Positions 27,940 to 36,671 of a stretch of DNA of 64,000 nucleotides are shown piece by piece (position 1 is the first letter of the stretch; every line of letters begins with the position of its first letter). The stretch comes from Thomasclavelia sp. (GTDB lineage Bacteria > Bacillota_I > Bacilli_A > Erysipelotrichales > Coprobacillaceae). The notes under the pieces are model-generated. The model made no database searches. It was not told the origin of the DNA and worked only from the letters and a program-made list of their open reading frames with translations. The position numbers were made by a program, and so were the translations under genes. The stretch lies in NCBI GenBank assembly GCA_028749475.1, contig JAQVWN010000005.1, positions 1 to 64,000 on the forward strand, read 5' to 3'.

Positions 27940-30900
27940 TTATTCACTTCTAAGAGCTTCAACTGGATCTTTTCTACTAGCTTGCCTAGCTGGAATAAAT
28001 CCACCAATAAATGTTAGTACCACTGAAATAACTATTAACAGTAAAGCAGCAGTTATTGGTAAGTTAACTAAGTTAGCGACTCCAAATTGTTTTTCAACAA
28101 TTATATTAGCTGGAATAGAGACTAAATATGTAAGTATTACTCCAATAAGTCCCGCAAAGAAACCAATAATAATTGTTTCGGCATTAAATACATGCGATAT
28201 ATCTTTTTTACTAGCTCCTATTGAGCGCAGGATTCCAATTTCTTTCTTTCTCTCTAAAACTGAGATATAAGTTATTACCCCTATCATAATAGAAGATACA
28301 ACTAGCGATATTGCTACAAAGGCAATTAGAATTGTAGATATCATATTAATAATATCCGTAACACTGGTCATTAAAGTACCTACTAAATCAGTATAAGTAA
28401 TAACTTTATCTTTATCTGTTTTTTGCATTTTACTATTATATTTATCTAAGACATTAATAATCTTTTCTTTACTATCAAAATCTTTAGGATAAATATAAAC
28501 AGAATCAGGTTCATCAAAATTTGCTGCACCTAAAGTCTTTAAATTAGATTGATATGATGTTTTAGTAGGTGACATCATTGATACCAATAACTGAGATAAT
28601 TCTTCTGGTGTTTTATTCATTTGGATCATATTCTTTAGTTGATTTTGATCAACATTAATAGCACTAGCCAACTGTTTTTGAAATGATGACATATAATTAG
28701 ATAAAGAAGACTGGATTTGAGATTCTAAGTTTTTCATTACAGTAGTTGTATAACTACTAATAGTAGTTTGGACATAACTATTAATAGTATTTTGAAGCTT
28801 AGTATTTACATCCGTAGTCATAATAGCGCTGATATCATTATTAATGGCTGTTTGAATTGAACTTTGAGCAAGCCACTCATTAGCTGATAGTGGTGGCGTT
28901 GTTGGAGTTGGTGTTTGAGCATAGTAATTTTGAAGATAAGTTGAATATTGTGTCAAATACTTGTTCATCACTCCACTAAGTTTATCAACCGGTAAAATAC
29001 TAGTTATATTATTAGTAAGAGAACTTGTATCGATATTTGGGGCCGGAATGTTACTAGTAAGCGAACTGGTATCTATCATCTTAGACATATCAACAGCTAA
29101 TTTAGATTGATCAATTGTGATGGAATTTTTTAAAGCATCACCATTAAAGGTGAATAATGAATTGATATCAAATGAGCTATTAGAACTATTTTCATCATCA
29201 AATGATTTACCACTAAATATATTAATGTTTTTATTCTCTTTTTGTTTTTTTACTATTTCTGAACTATTAGCTTTATTTACGATATCTTTAGTAAGATCAC
29301 TAGTATAATAAATACCAGAAGACATCGACATTACTGAGTCATCATCAGAAGGTTCAACGATTCCAACAATATTTAATGTTTGACCATTGTTGATTTGATT
29401 TTGCATATAAGCATTGTCATCTGTTTTATCAACGTAAATATTATAATTACTATCATAACTATAAAGATTTTCTTGATAGACGTTTTTAAAGGATGTATTC
29501 ATCAGTTGTTTATATGTAATTTTACTATTTTTAATAGTTGTCGTTTTACTTGATACAATGTCTGTAAGTTCTTTAGTATCTCTAAGTCCCATTGTATAAA
29601 GAATAGAATCGGAAATTTTACCATTTCGACCAAGAACAAGTAATAATTCATTCTTTTTAGTTGGGTATTTCCCTTTAATCAAACTATATTGTCCTTTAGC
29701 TACCGCTAAATCACTAGGTAATTGTTGAAATATTTTAGTACTCGACATCATTGAAAATGATTGATTTAATTCACTATTATCAAAACTAATATCTGAAAAA
29801 GTTTGATTAGGATTAACTTGTTTAACGGCATCAGTTTTATTTAAATATATCTGAGGAGTAACGTCATATTGATAATCAACACTTCTAGCATACTTTTTCA
29901 TATTTTTATTGTTATCAAGATAAGTCTTTAATGAACCTAAATCATTTTCTTTAACTTTTGATAACATATTTTGGAGTTGATTTGCTTGAGAAACGGTATT
30001 ACTATCACTGCTCTTTGAAGAACTACTAGTTGAATTAGTAGAATTACTGCCACTTATTAAACTAGTTAAATCCATCCCATTCTTTTCAATAGTTAGCGGA
30101 TACTCAGATAAGGTATCTTCTTCAACTGATTGAATATATAAATTTGCTCCATTACTTAAAGCAAGAATAGCTGCAATCCCAATAATACCTATACTCCCAG
30201 CAAAACTTGTCATAATAGTTCGACCTTTTTTAGTTAGTAAGTTTTTAAAGGATAAAGATAAGGCAGTAAAGTAAGACATTTTAGTCTTTTTACTTGGTTT
30301 GTTAGTTATCAAAGATTTATCGCTATCATTTATCGGATTTGTATCATCAGTAATTTTACCATCTTTAAGGGTTACGATTCGATTAGCGTATTCATGAGCT
30401 AGTTCTGGGTTATGAGTTACCATTAATACTAAACGATCTTTCGCTATTTCTAAAAGTAAATCCATTATTTGAACACTTGTTTTACTATCTAAAGCTCCTG
30501 TCGGTTCATCAGCCAGTAATATTTCTGGATCGTTGATTAATGCTCTAGCAATAGCTACTCTTTGCATTTGACCACCAGAAAGCTGACTTGGCTTTTTGTT
30601 GACATGATCTTTTAATCCAACTCTTTCAAGTTGATAGAGGGCTTTTTTTCTTCTTTCTTCTTTACTTACTCCAGAAAGTGTCAAAGCAAGTTCAACGTTT
30701 TCTAAAACATTTTGATGAGGAATAAGATTATAACTTTGGAACACAAAACCAATACGATTATTACGATAAGTATCCCAATCTTTATCTTTATACTTTTTGG
30801 TGGATATTCCATCAATAATCAAATCTCCAGTATCATAGTGATCTAGTCCACCAATAATATTAAGTAAAGTGGTTTTTCCAGAGCCTGATTGCCCAAGAAC

Positions 30901-31005
30901 AGCTACAAACTCATTACTTCGAAAAGTGATTGAAACATTATCTAAAGCAGTTTGTTTGAATGATTGGGTTATGTATGTTTTTGTGACATGTTTAACTTCT
31001 AACAT
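27940..31005 (-). CDS. MacB-like ABC transporter, ATPase fused to FtsX-type permease
   Basis: The 1021-residue protein joins an ATPase and a permease in one chain. Residues 1-225 are the ATPase: Walker A GQSGSGKT (38-45), signature LSGGQMQR, Walker B ILLADEP. A first transmembrane helix lies at about 260-285, followed by an external region of roughly 600 residues rich in Ser, Asn, Thr and Gln. Three more helices (from ~890) and a C-terminal FtsX motif SRKDPVEALR finish it. MacB-type systems act as mechanotransmitters exporting peptides, toxins or lipoproteins rather than classic pumps. Cargo is unknown. GAGGG precedes the ATG. It is monocistronic. Confidence 0.9.
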   Translation of the reverse strand: MLEVKHVTKTYITQSFKQTALDNVSITFRSNEFVAVLGQSGSGKTTLLNIIGGLDHYDTGDLIIDGISTKKYKDKDWDTYRNNRIGFVFQSYNLIPHQNVLENVELALTLSGVSKEERRKKALYQLERVGLKDHVNKKPSQLSGGQMQRVAIARALINDPEILLADEPTGALDSKTSVQIMDLLLEIAKDRLVLMVTHNPELAHEYANRIVTLKDGKITDDTNPINDSDKSLITNKPSKKTKMSYFTALSLSFKNLLTKKGRTIMTSFAGSIGIIGIAAILALSNGANLYIQSVEEDTLSEYPLTIEKNGMDLTSLISGSNSTNSTSSSSKSSDSNTVSQANQLQNMLSKVKENDLGSLKTYLDNNKNMKKYARSVDYQYDVTPQIYLNKTDAVKQVNPNQTFSDISFDNSELNQSFSMMSSTKIFQQLPSDLAVAKGQYSLIKGKYPTKKNELLLVLGRNGKISDSILYTMGLRDTKELTDIVSSKTTTIKNSKITYKQLMNTSFKNVYQENLYSYDSNYNIYVDKTDDNAYMQNQINNGQTLNIVGIVEPSDDDSVMSMSSGIYYTSDLTKDIVNKANSSEIVKKQKENKNINIFSGKSFDDENSSNSSFDINSLFTFNGDALKNSITIDQSKLAVDMSKMIDTSSLTSNIPAPNIDTSSLTNNITSILPVDKLSGVMNKYLTQYSTYLQNYYAQTPTPTTPPLSANEWLAQSSIQTAINNDISAIMTTDVNTKLQNTINSYVQTTISSYTTTVMKNLESQIQSSLSNYMSSFQKQLASAINVDQNQLKNMIQMNKTPEELSQLLVSMMSPTKTSYQSNLKTLGAANFDEPDSVYIYPKDFDSKEKIINVLDKYNSKMQKTDKDKVITYTDLVGTLMTSVTDIINMISTILIAFVAISLVVSSIMIGVITYISVLERKKEIGILRSIGASKKDISHVFNAETIIIGFFAGLIGVILTYLVSIPANIIVEKQFGVANLVNLPITAALLLIVISVVLTFIGGFIPARQASRKDPVEALRSE

Positions 31006-31078
31006 TTTATTTCCCTCATAATTTCTATAATCTAATGTAATATTACACTATCATTATGAACAATTTATTAATACAAAA

Positions 31079-31103
31079 AAAGATGCATCATCGATGCATC
31101 TTT
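31079..31103 (-). terminator. terminator of rpsO
   Basis: An 11-bp stem AAAGATGCATC / GATGCATCTTT with a 3-nt loop followed by TTTTTTTG on the minus strand. Confidence 0.9.
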
Positions 31104-31107
31104 AATA

Positions 31108-31374
31108 TTATCTTCTAAGTCCAAGTTTTGTAACGATATTAGAATATCTTTCTAGATCTTTATTCTTTAAATATCTAAGTAAGTTTCTTCTTTTACCGAT
31201 TTTCTTTAATAATCCACGATTAGAATGGATATCTTTTGGATGGTCTTTGAAGTGATCATTAAGTTTATTAATGTCAGCAGTTAATACTGCGATTTGAACT
31301 TCAGGACTTCCTACATCATTTGAATTTAATTGATATTCTTTGATTACTGCAGTTTTTTCTTCTTTAGTTAACAC
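31108..31374 (-). CDS. rpsO: 30S ribosomal protein S15
   Basis: The 88-residue protein has the exact S15 length and conserved segments ([39 protein letters not shown]). S15 nucleates the central domain of 16S rRNA. The start is GTG at 31374, preceded by AAGGAGG. A structured leader and a strong promoter lie upstream. Confidence 0.98.
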   Translation of the reverse strand: MLTKEEKTAVIKEYQLNSNDVGSPEVQIAVLTADINKLNDHFKDHPKDIHSNRGLLKKIGKRRNLLRYLKNKDLERYSNIVTKLGLRR

Positions 31375-31375
31375 G

Positions 31376-31452
31376 TTTTATCCTCCTTATGTTTAACTTG
31401 GCTAGCTTCCAAGGTATTAGTTGAGTCTTCTAATATCCTAGAGGTTGCTGCA
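31376..31452 (-). promoter_or_regulatory. putative S15-responsive leader RNA
   Basis: The ~78-base untranslated leader can form two hairpins: GGATATTAG with CTAATACC (31413-31438, one bulge) and CTTGG with CCAAG (31397-31413). The second lies next to the ribosome site. Autoregulatory S15 leaders are known in several bacterial groups, with differing structures. Assignment here is by position and folding potential only. Confidence 0.45.
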
Positions 31453-31458
31453 AGTATC

Positions 31459-31487
31459 ATAATAAAGAAATAATTAGTTAAAGTCAA
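31459..31487 (-). promoter_or_regulatory. rpsO promoter
   Basis: On the minus strand TTGACT (31482-31487) and TATTAT (31459-31464) are separated by 17 bases, close to the sigma-A consensus. Confidence 0.75.
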
Positions 31488-31572
31488 TGAAATAAGAACT
31501 TTTTTTAAGTTTGTTGTTAGGGGGCAATTAATAATATAAAATGAAAATATATGGTTGTGAAGGAGAAAAATT

Positions 31573-33231
31573 ATGAGTGTTTTAAAAGAAGATGAAAATA
31601 GTAAAATTATGGCAGTAGCAGAGGACGGCTACTTCTATAAAGCAAGAAGTATGTTGTTTGAATATCTAGAAGATGGTTTATCAAAAAACGAGTTTACAAT
31701 CGAACAAGCTTATCATGATTTAGATGTCGTATTACTACTGGCATATTGTAACAATAACATTGATGATTATAACTATTATGTTAATACTATTATCTGGATG
31801 TTAAGATCCCAAGATGTTGCTAAAGGTTCTGGAACTTTTTATTATCGATTAGCGTGCGCTTTAATCTATACTAATCGTTTAGATGATGCGATGTATTATT
31901 CAAAGAAAGGTATTGAAGAAGATCCAACTTATCCTTGGAGCTATTTGGAACTAGCTTCTTTAAAGGCTCACTTCGGTGATAAAAAAGGTGCTTTAAAGGC
32001 AATTGATAAAGGATTAGAGTTAGTTCCAGGTGACTATGAATTTTTAACAAGAAAAAAAGATATTGAAGAAGATAAAGATTTAATGGATATGATGTTCCAT
32101 TATATTAAAGAAGAAGATGACAACTTACTTCATGGTACTGATGAAGAGTTAAGACTAGAAAAAATGAAAGCAGTTAGTACTGTTTTACTTAACGCTGATC
32201 GATTAATAGCTATCAAGAAACTATTAAACGTACATGGATGGATGAAAGAAAATTGGGAAATTGGTGAAGGTAAACCTAATTGTACCTGTCTACTTGAAGT
32301 TGATGGTAAACTCGTAGATACCACTATTGAATTAAATGAAGCTGGAGTGTCCAATATTCCTTTTAATGAAGTAAATAGAATAATTCAAGGGATTAAAGAT
32401 CAAAGAAAATTATGCTATGAAAGAATTGATAAGATGGATGGTGGTTTTTCACCTCAACTAGCTCATATTACATTATGGTCTGATTATCACATTTGTCTTT
32501 TCTACACTACTAAAGAAAAATCATTTACTTGTTTCTACCGCAATCAAGAATTAATAATTAATGAAGATTTAAGAGAATATCCTAGAGCCCCATTTGTAAA
32601 CTATCTACCTGATGAATATAACAAATTAGAAAACTTTTATAATGATGTTTTAGGCCCTACATCTCATATAATGTATGAGCCTAATTCGGAATATATTAAT
32701 GAAAGCATTCGGGTTATCAAACCTACGAAAGAAAGAAACTATTATACTCTTATTACAATGGGAGCTGGAGCAGTTGATATGCCTATTCCAGATGAATATG
32801 AAGGTTTAAGTCCTCGCTTTGAATTAATGATAACTTTACCTGCTAATTGGGATATAAGTTGTAATACAAAGGAATCTTCTTGGCCATTTACTTGGCTAAA
32901 AGGTATTGCTCATTATCCTTTTAGTGAAAAATCATTTATCTGTTTTGGAACTTCTTTCTCCGATTGTGATTTAGGAAAAGATACTTACCTATCTGGATTT
33001 GTCATTATTAATCCTTCGTTAAAAATAATGTCGGAAGAAAATAATGTAATTAGTATTTCTGATGACAAAAGTGTTAGATTATATCAATTGATCCCTGTTT
33101 ATCAAGATGAATTAGACTATAAAAAAGATTATGGCATTGATGAGTTAATAAAGAAATTTAATGAATCTAATTTAAGTCCAATAGTAGATTTAAATCGAGA
33201 ATGTTTAGTTGAAAAATCAAATAAGAATTAA
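31573..33231 (+). CDS. TPR protein with C-terminal SUFU-like domain
   Basis: The 552-residue protein has two or three tetratricopeptide-like repeats at about 87-155 (RLACALIYTNRLDDAMYYSKKG and SYLELASLKAHFGDKKGALKA are the clearest). A middle region of unknown type spans ~190-345. From ~360 to 545 a domain resembles Suppressor of Fused (YYTLITMGAGAVDMP, RFELMITLPANWD, the WPFTWLKGIAHYP segment). Bacterial SUFU-like domains are known mainly as predicted immunity proteins of polymorphic toxin systems, and no toxin is nearby. No signal peptide, so cytosolic. GAAGGAG precedes the ATG. Monocistronic, convergent with the PEPCK-like gene. Confidence 0.75.
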   Translation: MSVLKEDENSKIMAVAEDGYFYKARSMLFEYLEDGLSKNEFTIEQAYHDLDVVLLLAYCNNNIDDYNYYVNTIIWMLRSQDVAKGSGTFYYRLACALIYTNRLDDAMYYSKKGIEEDPTYPWSYLELASLKAHFGDKKGALKAIDKGLELVPGDYEFLTRKKDIEEDKDLMDMMFHYIKEEDDNLLHGTDEELRLEKMKAVSTVLLNADRLIAIKKLLNVHGWMKENWEIGEGKPNCTCLLEVDGKLVDTTIELNEAGVSNIPFNEVNRIIQGIKDQRKLCYERIDKMDGGFSPQLAHITLWSDYHICLFYTTKEKSFTCFYRNQELIINEDLREYPRAPFVNYLPDEYNKLENFYNDVLGPTSHIMYEPNSEYINESIRVIKPTKERNYYTLITMGAGAVDMPIPDEYEGLSPRFELMITLPANWDISCNTKESSWPFTWLKGIAHYPFSEKSFICFGTSFSDCDLGKDTYLSGFVIINPSLKIMSEENNVISISDDKSVRLYQLIPVYQDELDYKKDYGIDELIKKFNESNLSPIVDLNRECLVEKSNKN

Positions 33232-33264
33232 AAAGAAGACGATGATTATTCATCGTCTTCTTTT
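33231..33264. terminator. bidirectional terminator inside a coding end
   Basis: A perfect 15-bp stem (AAAAGAAGACGATGA and its complement) with a 4-nt loop. One arm starts within the TAA of the TPR-SUFU gene. The other arm encodes the last residues (Glu-Asp-Asp-Glu) of the convergent PEPCK-like gene, whose stop codon is in the loop. Confidence 0.9.
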
Positions 33265-35006
33265 AATTCTTTAAGTTCCTTATCACCAGTAATATATCTT
33301 AAGATAGATTTAGCTGCTTCTTGAGGACCATTATGTTCATTTCCTTTAATACCAAGTCTTGTTCTAAGTTGTCCAACTTTAATACCTTGTTCAAACATTT
33401 TTGTAAAATAATCTTGAAGTAAGATTTCAGTTTGTTCTTCTCTTTGAACAGGACCAAATGGATTAGCAAAATAACTTCCAACTAAACCATATTCAGTTGT
33501 AGTTCCTTTAGCCATACGATGACCTGCTCTAAATACATCTAAAGCAGCATCTCTATCATCGAAGAAAGAAAGTGCTTCTCCGCCTTCTTCATAGTTATTA
33601 GCGTATAAGAACATATCAACATCATGTTTAGCTACAACATCTTTATAAGGAGTAATAGGAATTACGATACGAGCATTAATTTTATCAGGATTCATAAATA
33701 CTGATCTATCTAATTCTTTAAATGAATATCCAGCATCTAAATCATCAAGTCTAACAAAGGCTCCAATTTCTGTTCCAGATGATTTAATAGTACCTTTATC
33801 ATCTAATGATAAAAGTCCCATATCATCATATACTGTAACGATTTCACGGATATAAGCTGCTCCGTATACTTTAATTTGTTCAATAGTTTCTGACTTACCA
33901 GCCCCACTATCTCCCATTACAACAATGTTTTTTTGTTCTCCAGAATGAAGAGTGATATTAACCATTGCTCCATGAACTGGAAGTTCACGACGATTAATCT
34001 TACGAACATTATGTAATGTAAGAATCATTTTCTTCATATAACCGAAGTAATCAAATTCATCATTTGCAGAAAGTAAGGCAACCATCATATCATTTTCATC
34101 ATCTTGGTAGAATGATTGATTCTTTTGACCATCTTCATAACCGTATACATATAAAATATCAGGTTTACGATTACGATATTCTTCTTCACTAGCAAGTTCA
34201 AACAAGTTACATAATGTAACACCTTGAGCCATGAATTTAGCATTAAAGTAGATAAATGCTAATTGATCTCCTACTTTTGCAGGATAGCAGAACCATTGAT
34301 CACTATCAAAATGAAGATCTTCAATCGGATTAGTTTTAGATTCTGGGAAAACACCATCTCTTTTATTTCTTCTAGAATATGTAATAAATGGTGGGTGAAT
34401 AATAACTGTTTCAATAAATGGTATATTATCTAAATTACGATATTCATATGGTAGAAATGAACGCATATTAGTAACACGAAGTCCAGCATTTACACCAGCT
34501 GTAATCTGTCTTAAAACGTTTTGAGCTCTACCCTCAGCTCTTTGTTCAATTGAACGATAAACTGATAAAACTAAATCTTCAAATCTATTTTGAGCATCCG
34601 CAAATTGGACATTTTGATAACCCTTAGAAGATTTTTCATTATAAACAATTGAATATCTTTGAAGACGACGCCAAAATAAATAAATCTCTTCAATAATATT
34701 TACAAAGATAACTCTATTTTCAAAATAAGGAGCATATTCTTTATAGATACTTGTGATTTCTTCAATATCCATCACAAGTAATAATTTAAATACTGTTTTT
34801 AAATCAGCAACTAAATCATCATTATCTCCTTGAATGTTATGTAAGTATTGGAAACTTGTAGTTTCTTTTCTTTTACCATCATGAACAAATCCTCTTAGTA
34901 CTCTAGCAAATGCTTCAGATTCAATCAATTCACATCTAGATTGACAGTACTCTTCAGAAAAGTTCAGTATTGCGTTTCCTCTTGTAAATTTAAATTTATA
35001 TGCCAT
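33246..35006 (-). CDS. PEP carboxykinase/HPr kinase-fold P-loop protein
   Basis: The C-terminal half aligns by motif with ATP-type PEP carboxykinase: ELPVHGAMVNI corresponds to the LPMHCSANV segment, then the P-loop MGDSGAGKSET (about 364-374 of 586), then YDDMGLLSLDDKG in place of the metal-binding DDEHGW region. The P-loop SGAGKSE is closer to HPr kinase than to PEPCK. The N-terminal ~330 residues do not look like PEPCK's oxaloacetate domain. Real PEPCK activity is therefore doubtful; a protein or small-molecule kinase is an alternative. The ATG at 35006 follows AAAGGGTG. It is monocistronic. Confidence 0.65.
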   Translation of the reverse strand: MAYKFKFTRGNAILNFSEEYCQSRCELIESEAFARVLRGFVHDGKRKETTSFQYLHNIQGDNDDLVADLKTVFKLLLVMDIEEITSIYKEYAPYFENRVIFVNIIEEIYLFWRRLQRYSIVYNEKSSKGYQNVQFADAQNRFEDLVLSVYRSIEQRAEGRAQNVLRQITAGVNAGLRVTNMRSFLPYEYRNLDNIPFIETVIIHPPFITYSRRNKRDGVFPESKTNPIEDLHFDSDQWFCYPAKVGDQLAFIYFNAKFMAQGVTLCNLFELASEEEYRNRKPDILYVYGYEDGQKNQSFYQDDENDMMVALLSANDEFDYFGYMKKMILTLHNVRKINRRELPVHGAMVNITLHSGEQKNIVVMGDSGAGKSETIEQIKVYGAAYIREIVTVYDDMGLLSLDDKGTIKSSGTEIGAFVRLDDLDAGYSFKELDRSVFMNPDKINARIVIPITPYKDVVAKHDVDMFLYANNYEEGGEALSFFDDRDAALDVFRAGHRMAKGTTTEYGLVGSYFANPFGPVQREEQTEILLQDYFTKMFEQGIKVGQLRTRLGIKGNEHNGPQEAAKSILRYITGDKELKELKEDDE

Positions 35007-35088
35007 AAATCCCACCCTTTCAAATTGTATACAACTTTTAATATTATCGATATAATATCACATTTATAAATAAATGAAAGAAAAAATA

Positions 35089-35259
35089 TTATTTTTTTTC
35101 TTTCATTTTATTATTACTTTGTTTTTCTTGATATTTCTTTAAAGCTTTTAACATGTTTTCATATCCTCTAGAACATGTAGGTTCATCTAAATTACAACTT
35201 TTCCCACAGCCTAAACAAAAATGATCTTTTAAATATTCTTTTTCTTTTTTAGTTATCAT
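35089..35259 (-). CDS. 56-residue four-cysteine protein coupled to lepB
   Basis: This short gene begins in a TAATATG arrangement with the lepB stop codon, so it should be translated by coupling; no separate ribosome site is visible. The product has four cysteines (Cys15, 18, 22, 29; C-x2-C-x3-C-x6-C) in HFCLGCGKSCNLDEPTC, followed by a Lys-rich helix. The spacing suggests a zinc or Fe-S site. I do not recognise a named family. A link to signal peptidase or secretion is inferred only from position. Confidence 0.65.
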   Translation of the reverse strand: MITKKEKEYLKDHFCLGCGKSCNLDEPTCSRGYENMLKALKKYQEKQSNNKMKEKK

Positions 35260-35260
35260 A

Positions 35261-35794
35261 TTAAAAGAAAGGAACCTTAAATATTACTTTACCAATAACA
35301 TCTTTAGAAAAATTAAAACAGCCAAGCTTTCTTGAATCTAAAGATACATTTCTATTATCTCCCATCACAAAGATATCTCCTTTATCAACAGTAACATCTA
35401 GATTTAAAGTCGACATCGGTTCATTGATATAATTTTCTTTAACAAGTTTATCATTGCGATATAACTTGTTATCTTTAATTACTATGTGATCGCCACCTAC
35501 TCCAATAACTCTTTTAATAATATACGTTTCATCAGCACTATTTTTATAATCAACAATGACTATATCATTATATTTAGGAGTATGGTAGAAAGTCTTATCA
35601 ACTATAACGATATTACCTTCATGATATGTTGGAACCATACTAGTTCCATAAACTCTTGATACTTGAATTATTTGAAGGATTAAGAAGGTAACTACAAAGG
35701 TAATTACTATTACTCTTAAGTATTCAAATATTGTTTTTTTAATATCCTGTTTTTTATTATTTAATTCTTCAATTTTATCTTCTTTATTTTCCAT
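35261..35794 (-). CDS. lepB: signal peptidase I
   Basis: LepB removes signal peptides from exported proteins at the outer face of the membrane. The 177-residue protein has a charged N-terminus, one membrane helix at ~26-44, the catalytic Ser52 in YGTSMVPT, the general-base Lys94 in YIIKRVIG, and the box E motif GDNRNVSLDSR. The ATG at 35794 follows AGAGG; the longer upstream frame has no site. The four-cysteine gene is coupled downstream. Confidence 0.95.
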   Translation of the reverse strand: MENKEDKIEELNNKKQDIKKTIFEYLRVIVITFVVTFLILQIIQVSRVYGTSMVPTYHEGNIVIVDKTFYHTPKYNDIVIVDYKNSADETYIIKRVIGVGGDHIVIKDNKLYRNDKLVKENYINEPMSTLNLDVTVDKGDIFVMGDNRNVSLDSRKLGCFNFSKDVIGKVIFKVPFF

Positions 35795-35840
35795 ATAAAC
35801 CTCTAGCAAATTATAGCATTAATTATTTATAAATAAATAA

Positions 35841-35864
35841 AAAGTTAAGAATCTTCTTAACTTT
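35841..35864 (-). terminator. terminator of the RpiR-type regulator gene
   Basis: Stem AAAGTTAAGA / TCTTAACTTT with a 4-nt loop and a T-run on the minus strand; the stop codon overlaps its edge. Confidence 0.8.
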
Positions 35865-36612
35865 AAATATAATGATATTCTTTATAATAAATAATTCTAA
35901 TTAAATCGAAAACTATCATAATTTGATAGTTAAAAGTAATACCATCAAATGTTCCTAATACTCTTAATGTTTCATTAGTTATTTTTTTATCTAAATAAGT
36001 CTTATTTTGAGTTATAAGTAATGATTCGCATTCATCAAGTGACATATCTTTTCTTTCATATAGGAAACTTTCCATTGAACGACCAGTAGCTGAAATAAAG
36101 ATAACATAATCACCTTTTCTAAATCTTAAATGTTCATCAAAAGAATGAAATTGAAACACTGCTTCTCCAAAAGTAATTAAGTCAGTTTGAAGTTCAACAG
36201 CAATACTCATAGGATATAATGCTCCTACAATAATAATTCTTTTAGCATCCTTAATCTTTTCAGTTACTGTTTTGATTTGCATTGTGAATTGATCTTTATC
36301 TTCAACATTAAGTTTTTCAATATATTCATTAATATCAAGACCAATCATTCTAGCTCTTATTTGATCAGTCCGTAATATTACATCGGAGTTCCAACGAGCT
36401 AAAAACTCGTCATAACTGTCAAATCCTAAATGGGTTAAGAATTCTAATATAGCTTTAGGTTTAATTCCTGTCATCTTTGATACATCTTCTAAAGAATATT
36501 TATCAAAATGATTATAATGCAAAACAAAAAATTCAGAGAATCGATAACCATCATTAATTATTAAAGCCCCATTTAAATATTTTAAAATTCTAGCTAGTAA
36601 GACATCACCCAT
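35863..36612 (-). CDS. MurR/RpiR-family transcriptional regulator
   Basis: The 249-residue protein has an N-terminal helix-turn-helix region (YSLEDVSKMTGIKPKAILEFLTHLGF at ~39-64, the RpiR style) and a C-terminal SIS sugar-phosphate-binding domain (RIIIVGALYPMSIAVELQ ... VIFISATGRSMESF). Such regulators respond to phosphosugars or amino-sugar phosphates. It stands alone, with GGAGG before the ATG, between lepB and the HAD/pdp pair, so the target is unclear. Confidence 0.85.
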   Translation of the reverse strand: MGDVLLARILKYLNGALIINDGYRFSEFFVLHYNHFDKYSLEDVSKMTGIKPKAILEFLTHLGFDSYDEFLARWNSDVILRTDQIRARMIGLDINEYIEKLNVEDKDQFTMQIKTVTEKIKDAKRIIIVGALYPMSIAVELQTDLITFGEAVFQFHSFDEHLRFRKGDYVIFISATGRSMESFLYERKDMSLDECESLLITQNKTYLDKKITNETLRVLGTFDGITFNYQIMIVFDLIRIIYYKEYHYI

Positions 36613-36671
36613 AATATTACCTCCACAATCATTATAACTTATTTATCTTTATAAACACATTATTTTCAGTT

